Below are positions 1 to 4,980 of a DNA stretch of 8,545 nt, in pieces (position 1 is the stretch's first letter; each line of letters opens with the position of its first letter). The notes below the pieces were generated by a model. That model was not told where the DNA came from. It worked only from the letters and a program-made list of their open reading frames with translations, and did no database searches. Where the stretch lies: NCBI GenBank assembly GCA_035294325.1, contig DATGLE010000223.1, positions 1 through 8,545 on the forward strand. The letters are read 5' to 3'. Source of the DNA: DATGLE01 sp035294325 (GTDB taxonomy: Bacteria > Chloroflexota > Ktedonobacteria > Ktedonobacterales > Ktedonobacteraceae). The position numbers and the translations under genes are program-made.

Positions 1-5
1 GGGAA

Positions 6-78
6 TAGCGGGGGGAGGATTCGAACCTCCGACCTTTGGGTTATGAGCCCAACGAGCTAACCGCTGCTCCACCCCGCG
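6..78 (-). tRNA. tRNA-fMet (initiator), anticodon CAT
   Basis: A complete 73-base cloverleaf can be folded on the minus strand. It has a 7-bp acceptor stem whose first pair is a C1-U72 mismatch, a GAGC/GCTC D stem, an anticodon stem TTGGG/CCCAA with loop CTCATAA (anticodon at 43-45), a five-base variable loop, and a GGAGG/CCTCC T stem with loop TTCGAAT. Three features mark it as the initiator rather than elongator Met or Ile2: the unpaired 1-72 position, which limits EF-Tu binding and allows formylation; the three consecutive G-C pairs next to the anticodon loop; and the A11-U24 pair in the D stem. The CCA end is not encoded, because TTCCC follows discriminator A73, so CCA must be added after transcription. 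The terminator lies outside the window. Confidence 0.96.
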
Positions 79-89
79 TCAGTGCCTAT

Positions 90-118
90 AGAATACTACA
101 ATCCTTGCGATGTGTCAA
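90..118 (-). promoter_or_regulatory. Promoter of tRNA-fMet
   Basis: Read on the minus strand, a perfect -35 element TTGACA (113-118) is followed by a 17-base spacer and a -10 element TATTCT (90-95). Transcription should begin near position 83, about five bases before the mature tRNA 5' end. This is typical of a stable-RNA gene with its own promoter. It diverges from the hspR promoter, with 33 bases between the two -35 elements. Confidence 0.75.
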
Positions 119-146
119 GCGGTAAACGCAATAAAACTTAAAGATC

Positions 147-178
147 ATCACTTGACAAAATTTGTAAGATGATATATC
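147..178 (+). promoter_or_regulatory. Copy 1 of shared HspR-type operator (hspR promoter)
   Basis: This 32-bp stretch is repeated at 773-804 with one mismatch (G154 versus T780). Its core is ACAAA (155-159), a central A, and TTTGT (161-165). The dyad is extended by ATCA (147-150) opposite TGAT (170-173). It covers the -35 element and most of the spacer of the hspR promoter, the usual place for repressor binding that blocks RNA polymerase. The binder is inferred to be the MerR/HspR protein encoded just downstream. The actinobacterial HAIR consensus (CTTGAGT, seven bases, ACTCAAG) and the CIRCE element are both absent. Confidence 0.7.
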
Positions 179-180
179 TT
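152..180 (+). promoter_or_regulatory. Promoter of hspR
   Basis: A perfect -35 TTGACA (152-157), a 17-base spacer and a -10 TATCTT (175-180) form a good sigmaA-type promoter. Transcription would start near 187, almost directly in front of the Shine-Dalgarno sequence at 189-195, giving a leader of about 18 bases. The operator dyad overlaps the -35 and spacer, suggesting repression. Confidence 0.7.
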
Positions 181-188
181 ATAGAAGT

Positions 189-195
189 AAGGAGG
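189..195 (+). promoter_or_regulatory. Ribosome binding site of hspR
   Basis: AAGGAGG lies nine bases before the ATG at 205. This decides the start: the longer open frame from 169 begins inside the promoter spacer, upstream of the predicted transcription start, so it cannot be the real start. Confidence 0.85.
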
Positions 196-204
196 GATGC
201 AGCA

Positions 205-579
205 ATGGCACGGCGATCCAGGTATTCTCGCGAGAGAAAGCCTGCTGAATATACAAGCGCGACAATGCCCAAATATAGTATCGGCGTGGTTTCTCAATTG
301 CTCGGGCTTCCCCCTCAGGTTTTGCGGCGTTACGAAGCCGCAGGGCTGCTCGAACCGGCGCGCCAGGCCGGCAAGAATCGCCTCTACTCGGATCAGGACA
401 TAGAACTCCTTCAGGAGATCGTCGCGCTTTCTGAGGAGGGTGTCAATGCAGTCGGTATCCGCTACATCCTTGAGATGCGCAGGCAGGTTATCGTTCTCCA
501 ACAAGAGGTGCGGGAGGCCCGCAAGTCGCAGGAGCGCTCCGATAACGACCAGCAGGGGCGCTCCGATAACGACCAGTAG
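205..579 (+). CDS. hspR: MerR-family heat-shock repressor, HspR-like
   Basis: The 124-residue product is a small MerR-family DNA-binding protein. Residues 24-43 (YSIGVVSQLLGLPPQVLRRY) form the winged-helix HTH. Residues 44-70 carry the wing and the second helical motif (RQAGKNRLYSDQDIELL). Residues 71-107 form the dimerising helix. There is no Cys-rich or large effector domain, as expected for HspR rather than metal- or drug-sensing MerR proteins, and the QLLGLPPQVLRRYE and EGVNAVGIRYILE segments resemble known HspR proteins. HspR represses the dnaK regulon and in actinobacteria uses DnaK as co-repressor. The position 347 bases upstream of dnaK and the shared operator support that role and autoregulation. 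ATG 205 is chosen because of its SD. The last 17 residues (from S108) are hydrophilic, repeat SDNDQ, and are encoded by a minisatellite, so the tail is probably a recent extension. Another small MerR regulator is possible but less likely. Confidence 0.85.
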   Translation: MARRSRYSRERKPAEYTSATMPKYSIGVVSQLLGLPPQVLRRYEAAGLLEPARQAGKNRLYSDQDIELLQEIVALSEEGVNAVGIRYILEMRRQVIVLQQEVREARKSQERSDNDQQGRSDNDQ

Positions 580-667
580 GAGCGCTGCGAGCGACGACCA
601 GCAGGGGCGCTCCGATAACGACCAGTAGGGGCGCTGCGAGCGACGACCAGTAGGGGCGCTGCGAGCG
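531..667. repeat. GC-rich tandem repeat array with two alternating unit types
   Basis: Five full units and a partial sixth lie head to tail: 531-554, 555-578, 579-603, 604-627, 628-652 and 653-667, decaying further to about 690. Type A (units 1, 2 and 4) is 24 bases and contains GCGCTCCGATAACGACCAG. Type B (units 3, 5 and the partial 6) is 25 bases and contains GCGCTGCGAGCGACGACCAG. The order is A A B A B B. Every unit begins GGRG. Unit 1 starts with the palindrome GGAGCGCTCC, and type B units contain a CGCT-GCG-AGCG mini-hairpin. The first two units are translated as the HspR tail, and the hspR stop codon TAG (577-579) lies at the junction of units 2 and 3. No transposase or CRISPR-like spacer is present. 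I do not recognise the repeat family. Confidence 0.9.
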
Positions 668-772
668 CGCCAGCGCGAGCAAGCCCGCCCCGGCTATGGT
701 CCTGCATCTCCAAAAATTTACACGTCATGTTCCCAATTAGAAAATCCTGAGAAATCTCTGCATTTATGGTAT

Positions 773-804
773 ATCACTTTACAAAATTTGTAAGATGATA
801 TATC
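773..804 (+). promoter_or_regulatory. Copy 2 of shared HspR-type operator (dnaK promoter)
   Basis: This is the second copy of the 32-bp sequence seen at 147-178 and the more symmetrical one. ATCA (773-776) pairs with TGAT (796-799), and TTACAAA (779-785) pairs with TTTGTAA (787-793), around a central A786. That makes 11 of 13 positions symmetrical over 27 bp. It overlaps the -35 and spacer of the dnaK promoter. The inferred binder is the HspR-like protein encoded at 205-579. Confidence 0.72.
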
Positions 805-806
805 AT
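778..806 (+). promoter_or_regulatory. Promoter of dnaK
   Basis: A -35 TTTACA (778-783), a 17-base spacer and a -10 TATCAT (801-806, five of six consensus bases) form a good sigmaA-type promoter. The predicted start near 813 gives a leader of about 113 bases before the dnaK ATG. No sigma32-like element is apparent, so heat control is more likely by repression than by an alternative sigma factor. Confidence 0.7.
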
Positions 807-863
807 TGGAAGGAATATGGATACTATGTCCGTTGTTATATGGAAGTAGAGAGGCGAAAAGCC

Positions 864-938
864 ATGAAAGAGAAACCCGCAGTAGTTTTTCATGATTATC
901 ATAGAGTCAAGGAGGTGGCACTGCTATGGCAAAAGTGA
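864..938 (+). CDS. Possible short leader ORF overlapping the dnaK start
   Basis: An ATG at 864 opens a 24-codon frame (MKEKPAVVFHDYHRVKEV, then ALLWQK) ending at TGA 936-938, 13 bases inside dnaK and in another frame. AGAGG (850-854) sits nine bases before the ATG and could serve as a weak ribosome site. The dnaK ribosome site lies inside this frame, so translating it could couple to or compete with dnaK initiation. The peptide resembles nothing I recognise, and an ORF of this length can occur by chance. A still shorter frame (817-849, ten codons) precedes it. Confidence 0.22.
   Translation: MKEKPAVVFHDYHRVKEVALLWQK
909..916 (+). promoter_or_regulatory. Ribosome binding site of dnaK
   Basis: AAGGAGGT, a near-perfect Shine-Dalgarno sequence, ends nine bases before the ATG at 926. 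It fixes the dnaK start and predicts strong translation. Confidence 0.85.
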
Positions 939-2818
939 TCGGCATTGACCTGGGAACAACCAACTCGGTAGTTGCGGTCATGGAAGCAGGTGAGCCAACA
1001 GTTCTGGAGAATAGTGAAGGATCGCGCCTGACTCCTTCAATGGTGGCGATTACCAAAGCAGGAGAGCGATTGGTGGGCCAGGTCGCGAAACGACAGGCAG
1101 TTACCAACCCCGAAAATACCATTTTCTCGATCAAGCGCCTGATGGGCCGTAAATATGACGATCCTGAGGTGCAGCGCACGATGAAGAGCGTGCCCTACAA
1201 GATCACTCGTGCGGCCAACGGGGATGCCCGTGTGATGCTGGCGGGTCGCGAATATAGTCCGCCCGAGATTTCGGCGATGATTCTGCAAAAGTTAAAGACG
1301 GATGCCGAGGCCAAGCTTGGTGAAAAGATCACCCAGGCGGTCATTACGGTTCCGGCCTACTTTAACGATACGCAGCGCCAGGCGACCAAAGATGCTGGCA
1401 AGATTGCCGGCCTGGAGGTTCTACGCATCATCAACGAGCCGACGGCGGCCTCACTGGCGTATGGTCTGGACAAGAAGAAAGATGAGACCATTGCCGTCTA
1501 TGACCTGGGTGGTGGCACGTTCGACATCTCGATCCTCCAGATAGGTGAGGGTGTCTTTGAGGTCAAATCAACCAATGGCGATACGCACCTGGGCGGCGAT
1601 GACTTCGACCAGCGCATTATTGACTGGATGGCCGACGAGTTCCGCAAGGAGCAGGGCATCGATCTGCGCAAAGACAAAATGGCGTTGCAGCGCTTGAAGG
1701 AAGCGGCAGAGAAGGCCAAGATCGAGCTTTCTTCGGTGCACCAGACGGAGATCAATCTGCCATTTATCACTGCTGATGCCAGTGGTCCAAAGCATCTGAT
1801 GATGACGCTCACGCGCGCGAAGCTGGAACAGCTTGTAGCCGATCTGATCGAGCGCACGCGTGGTCCGGTGATGAGGGCGCTGGAGGATGCCGGGATCAAA
1901 GCCAGCGACGTTAACGAGGTCGTGCTGGTTGGCGGTCAGACGCGTATGCCGGCGGTTATCGACCTGGTACGCAAGATCTTCGGCAAAGAGCCGCACAAGG
2001 GTGTCAACCCTGATGAGGTGGTCGCCATCGGCGCCGCTATTCAGGCTGGCGTCCTCAAGGGCGAAGTCAAAGACGTGCTGCTGCTCGACGTGACGCCGCT
2101 CTCGCTGGGCGTTGAGACGCTGGGTGGCGTGATGACGAAGTTGATCGAGCGCAACACAACGATCCCGACGCGCAAGAGCGAGATCTTCAGCACGGCGGAA
2201 GACAATCAGCCTGCTGTAGAGATTCACGTCCTGCAAGGCGAACGCGAACTGGCGCGCGACAACAAGAGCCTCGGACGCTTCCGCCTGGAGGGCATTGCTC
2301 CGGCGCCGCGCGGCTATCCGCAGATCGAGGTCACGTTCGACATCGATGCCAACGGCATTCTGAACGTTTCGGCGCGCGACAAGGCGACGGGCCGCGAGCA
2401 GAAGATCACCATCACCGCTTCCAGCGGTCTCACTCAGGAGGAAGTGGAGCGCATGGTGCGTGAGGCCGAGCTGCATGCTCAGGAGGACCGCCAGCGCAAA
2501 GAGGAGATCGAGGTTCGCAACCATGCCGATAGCGTCGCGTATCAGGCCGAGCGCACGCTTAAAGATGTCGGCGACAAGATCTCGTCGGGGCTGCGCAGCG
2601 AGGTTGAGGAGAAGATCAGGGCTGTGCGCGATGCACTCAACGCGAATGATATCGCTCGCGTTCGCAGCGCCTCCGAAGACCTGGAGCGCTCGATGCAGCA
2701 TATCGGCGAGGAGGTCTACCGGCAGAACGGGGCCAGCGCTGGCGCGGGCGCCGGTGCGCCGGGGACAGGTTCCAGCGAGGAGCCCGGGACCGTCGAAGGC
2801 GAGTACCGCGAGGTCTGA
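926..2818 (+). CDS. dnaK: Chaperone protein DnaK (Hsp70)
   Basis: This is a full-length 630-residue cytoplasmic Hsp70, an ATP-driven chaperone that binds exposed hydrophobic segments of client proteins together with DnaJ and GrpE. The three Hsp70 signatures are present: IDLGTTNS (7-14), VYDLGGGTFDISIL (191-204) and VVLVGGQTRMPAV (332-344). The allosteric linker VLLLDV (384-389) leads into the substrate-binding domain, followed by the helical lid (from about residue 505). A Gly/Ala-rich flexible tail (601-618) precedes the acidic end GTVEGEYREV. The segment around residues 76-107 keeps the insertion found in diderm DnaK proteins and missing from Firmicutes. The start is set by the strong SD. 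The gene has its own promoter with an HspR-type operator, a 113-base leader and a strong terminator, so it is probably monocistronic. grpE and dnaJ do not follow it, unlike in many bacteria. Confidence 0.99.
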   Translation: MAKVIGIDLGTTNSVVAVMEAGEPTVLENSEGSRLTPSMVAITKAGERLVGQVAKRQAVTNPENTIFSIKRLMGRKYDDPEVQRTMKSVPYKITRAANGDARVMLAGREYSPPEISAMILQKLKTDAEAKLGEKITQAVITVPAYFNDTQRQATKDAGKIAGLEVLRIINEPTAASLAYGLDKKKDETIAVYDLGGGTFDISILQIGEGVFEVKSTNGDTHLGGDDFDQRIIDWMADEFRKEQGIDLRKDKMALQRLKEAAEKAKIELSSVHQTEINLPFITADASGPKHLMMTLTRAKLEQLVADLIERTRGPVMRALEDAGIKASDVNEVVLVGGQTRMPAVIDLVRKIFGKEPHKGVNPDEVVAIGAAIQAGVLKGEVKDVLLLDVTPLSLGVETLGGVMTKLIERNTTIPTRKSEIFSTAEDNQPAVEIHVLQGERELARDNKSLGRFRLEGIAPAPRGYPQIEVTFDIDANGILNVSARDKATGREQKITITASSGLTQEEVERMVREAELHAQEDRQRKEEIEVRNHADSVAYQAERTLKDVGDKISSGLRSEVEEKIRAVRDALNANDIARVRSASEDLERSMQHIGEEVYRQNGASAGAGAGAPGTGSSEEPGTVEGEYREV

Positions 2819-2836
2819 GTCCAGATAGATGCACGC

Positions 2837-2880
2837 AAAGCCAGGGGGAGAAACAAAGTTCCTCCCCCTGGCTTTTCTTT
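2837..2880 (+). terminator. Rho-independent terminator of dnaK
   Basis: A perfect 14-bp stem (2837-2850 with 2862-2875) closes an 11-base loop and is followed by TTTTCTTT. It begins 19 bases after the dnaK stop. Read on the minus strand the stem is followed only by TTTGCG, so it is a weak terminator for the convergent PrsW-family gene. Confidence 0.95.
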
Positions 2881-2957
2881 AACCATTGAACAAAGAGAAG
2901 GCCCCGTCTTTGAGAAGAGAACTCATTGCCGCTCACGCAGCAGGCTCGTTGTTCGGC

Positions 2958-4715
2958 TTAATCTCCTGGTGGCTCAACCATGACCTCTTCCCTGCCGCTG
3001 AGGAGATGGGAGATCTCTACTGGAGATTGATGGCGATGCGTCCTCAGCTTTTTCGTCACGTAGAGGAAGAAGATCAGCATCAGCGCCGTCTCTACCAGAT
3101 AGACCAGGTAGAATGAAGGGAACGAGAAGAAGCCGAGCGACACCGCTCCTTTGTCCAGGTAAGGTCCAACCGGCGCGGGCAGCAGTTGCAGCACAAACGA
3201 GCCATTCCACAGGGCATGTTGTAACAGAGCATAGCCCCAGCAGCCAGCGGCCAGCAGAAAGCGCCGCCTGCTCGAATCTGGATGCGTCACGTAGTACCAG
3301 CCGAGAGCCACCATCGCCGCGCCGAAGCCATGTAGCAGCCCGGCGCTGCTGCGCTGGATGGCGACATCCAGCCAGTTGCGATAGCCCATACCGATGTAGC
3401 CGGCGGTCTCGATCAGATCGAAGCCAATGCCGCAGGCCAGGCCAAGCACAAACGCCTCGGTGGCGCTGCGTATGCGTCCTACCATAATCACTACCGCCAG
3501 CGGCTTCATCGTCTCCTCGACCAGTGGCGCGATCACCGATGCCAGCAGCAGCCAGAAGGCAACCTCGCTGGAATTGTGCGGAATGGACTGATTGGGATTA
3601 TCGATAGCGAAGATCGATATTCCCAGACCTCGCGCCAGGATCAACGTCAGGACCAGTTCAAAGACAAGGGCCAGCCCGAAAGCCAGCGTTGTGCCACTGG
3701 TCAGGGCCAGCGTGAAGCGGCGCCAGCTCGTAGGCCACGCCGCACCCCTGGGAAAGTGAACGCGGCGCACCCCGAGCGCCAGGATGGTCAGCGCCGGGAA
3801 GATCCCGGCCAGCGCAATCAGGAAGATCGTCAGCGGCTCATCAGAGACCGACTGCCCGGCATTGTGGAGCAGGATACCGGCGCCGATCACTGCCAGGTAC
3901 AGAACAAGAAAGAGCCAGAACCACGGCAGTTTGAAAGCGGCGGAGGGTTTCTTGAAGAAGAGCGAGCGAATGCTGTGGTAGAGGCTGAAGCCGCCGCCCA
4001 AAAGGGCAGCCAGCGCAAACGCTGTAAGTTGTACAATGCTGCTGAACTTCTGATTCGCGCTCAGTTGTATCGTCATGGGGATAGCGATAAACAGTAGAAG
4101 GATCGCGATGTCACCCAGGCCGACCAGCAGCGTCAGTATCGATCCTACAAACGAGGCGATAGACATGCCGAACAGGTAAGTATCGCGCTTCGGACGGGCA
4201 GGCTGCCACGGATAAGGATAAGGATACGGAGGGTAGCCGTAGTATCCATGATATGGGGCGTAGCCAGGATAGGCGGCAGGGGGCGCATACTGCTGTGGAT
4301 ATGGGCGGCCGCTGTAGCCAGCATATGGCTGCTGATAGCCAGGGGAGGCCGGATAGTACGGCTGGCGCTGGTGTTGCTGCTGTTGCTGTTGATAGCCTTG
4401 AGCGGGCTGCGGGCGCTGATCCCGTCGATCCTGCGGCGGGGGCTGGTAAGGTTGGTAGGCCGGGCGAAAATTCGGCGCCTCCGATGGAGGGACCAACAGC
4501 GAACCCGAAACGTGTTCCTGGTAAGACGGCTCCGGCTGCAATGGCTCCGGCGCCCGGTTCGCAAGGCGTATAGCGCGCCGGGGCTGCGTATCCTCATCAT
4601 CGTCTGTCAGCGGAGATATATCCTCGCCCTGCCGTGCAGCAGGCGGCTTGCTGCGAGGATTCGATCTATGCTGTGCAGCCGGGTCCGGGAATGGCCCCAT
4701 GTATTCAGAACCCAC
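2958..4715 (-). CDS. PrsW-family intramembrane metalloprotease with Pro/Tyr/Gln-rich N-terminus
   Basis: The 585-residue product has two parts. Residues 1-178 are hydrophilic and low in complexity: an acidic patch (31-42), a run of six Q (109-114) and many PY, GY and YP pairs (116-170), ending in a basic RPKRD stop. From about 180 there are roughly ten or more hydrophobic helices. The catalytic signature of the PrsW/CAAX-type glutamic protease group is present: EETMK (E400, E401, K404), FDLIETAGY (F432, E436, Y440), H462 in LLHGFGA and H500 in LLQHALWNG. B. subtilis PrsW cleaves the anti-sigma factor RsiW at site 1. No anti-sigma or sigma gene is nearby, so the substrate is unknown. The gene lies downstream of dnaE in the same direction but 265 bases away. 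The start is GTG 4715 (AAAGG at 4726-4730, ten bases upstream); ATG 4700 is an alternative with a poorer ribosome site. Confidence 0.85.
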   Translation of the reverse strand: MGSEYMGPFPDPAAQHRSNPRSKPPAARQGEDISPLTDDDEDTQPRRAIRLANRAPEPLQPEPSYQEHVSGSLLVPPSEAPNFRPAYQPYQPPPQDRRDQRPQPAQGYQQQQQQHQRQPYYPASPGYQQPYAGYSGRPYPQQYAPPAAYPGYAPYHGYYGYPPYPYPYPWQPARPKRDTYLFGMSIASFVGSILTLLVGLGDIAILLLFIAIPMTIQLSANQKFSSIVQLTAFALAALLGGGFSLYHSIRSLFFKKPSAAFKLPWFWLFLVLYLAVIGAGILLHNAGQSVSDEPLTIFLIALAGIFPALTILALGVRRVHFPRGAAWPTSWRRFTLALTSGTTLAFGLALVFELVLTLILARGLGISIFAIDNPNQSIPHNSSEVAFWLLLASVIAPLVEETMKPLAVVIMVGRIRSATEAFVLGLACGIGFDLIETAGYIGMGYRNWLDVAIQRSSAGLLHGFGAAMVALGWYYVTHPDSSRRRFLLAAGCWGYALLQHALWNGSFVLQLLPAPVGPYLDKGAVSLGFFSFPSFYLVYLVETALMLIFFLYVTKKLRTHRHQSPVEISHLLSGREEVMVEPPGD

Positions 4716-4725
4716 TATATTCTAG

Positions 4726-4730
4726 CCTTT
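4726..4730 (-). promoter_or_regulatory. Weak ribosome binding site supporting the GTG start of the PrsW-family gene
   Basis: On the minus strand AAAGG lies ten bases before GTG 4713-4715. The in-frame ATG five codons later (4698-4700) has only GTGGG at a plausible distance upstream. The GTG start is therefore preferred, though not firmly. Confidence 0.4.
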
Positions 4731-4790
4731 GTTTAAGAGTGTATCTGATTTTCCGGCGCGATTGCTTGCTCACGCCTGCGGCGCTCGCCG

Positions 4791-4849
4791 GATAGAGGTT
4801 GTGTTGCGCAAAATGCGCGCAGCGCATTTTGCGCAACACAACCTCTATC
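4791..4849. repeat. Perfect 28-bp inverted repeat with 3-base centre
   Basis: Left arm 4791-4818 and right arm 4822-4849 are exact reverse complements, separated by GCA (4819-4821). Each arm contains the palindrome TTGCGCAA (4804-4811 and 4829-4836). The element sits 131 bases past the dnaE stop and 75 bases before the PrsW-family start. Neither strand has a T-run after the stem, so it is not a typical intrinsic terminator. CTCGC occurs just outside both ends (4784-4788 and 4851-4855) and may be a coincidental or degraded target duplication. It has no coding capacity. It could be a small palindromic or REP/MITE-like mobile repeat, an RNA hairpin in a dnaE read-through transcript, or a protein-binding site. 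Confidence 0.92.
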
Positions 4850-4855
4850 TCTCGC

Positions 4856-4980
4856 GTAGCAAAGCCGCGCGAACGCTGAGAATTAGACGCTCTCTAAGCA
4901 ATGCTACCGATTGGCATCAATATTTTATATCGCACGTTAAAAGATATACGAGCAAGCGGGAGTCAGGGTTTCCTCGGGTC
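4856..4980. other. Intergenic stretch after dnaE with no clear gene
   Basis: I see no convincing gene or intrinsic terminator for dnaE here. The only structure is an AT-rich 6-bp inverted repeat, TATATC (4926-4931) with GATATA (4943-4948), too weak to call a terminator. A promoter for the PrsW-family gene may lie between here and 4715, but no well-spaced -35/-10 pair stands out. Confidence 0.5.

Noticed and set aside
169..204. A longer N-terminus for the MerR-family protein starting at ATG 169
   Set aside because: It begins within the promoter spacer, upstream of the predicted transcription start, and has no ribosome site, whereas ATG 205 has AAGGAGG nine bases upstream.
531..667. CRISPR array
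   Set aside because: The units are directly adjacent 24/25-base tandem copies with no unique spacers and no cas genes nearby.
462..728. Repetitive frames read through the minisatellite on either strand
   Set aside because: They consist mostly of translated repeat units, have no ribosome sites, and change frame where 24- and 25-base units alternate.
892..902. Short palindrome ATGAT-T-ATCAT in the dnaK leader
   Set aside because: Only 11 bp, found once and not shared with the hspR leader. It could be chance and is not enough for a regulatory call.
1568..2701. A 377-codon open frame antisense to dnaK
   Set aside because: Long frames opposite Hsp70 genes are a well-known by-product of codon bias and have been misread as genes before. 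No ribosome site or domain supports it.
3576..4097. Plus-strand open frame opposite the PrsW-family gene
   Set aside because: It lies wholly within a gene whose membrane helices and catalytic motifs are clear, and its product is a charged, Gln-rich sequence without domains, typical of a shadow frame.
4375..4395. CTG/TTG-type microsatellite
   Set aside because: It is the complement of the Gln run in the PrsW-family protein (residues 109-114 and neighbours) and is explained by the coding sequence.
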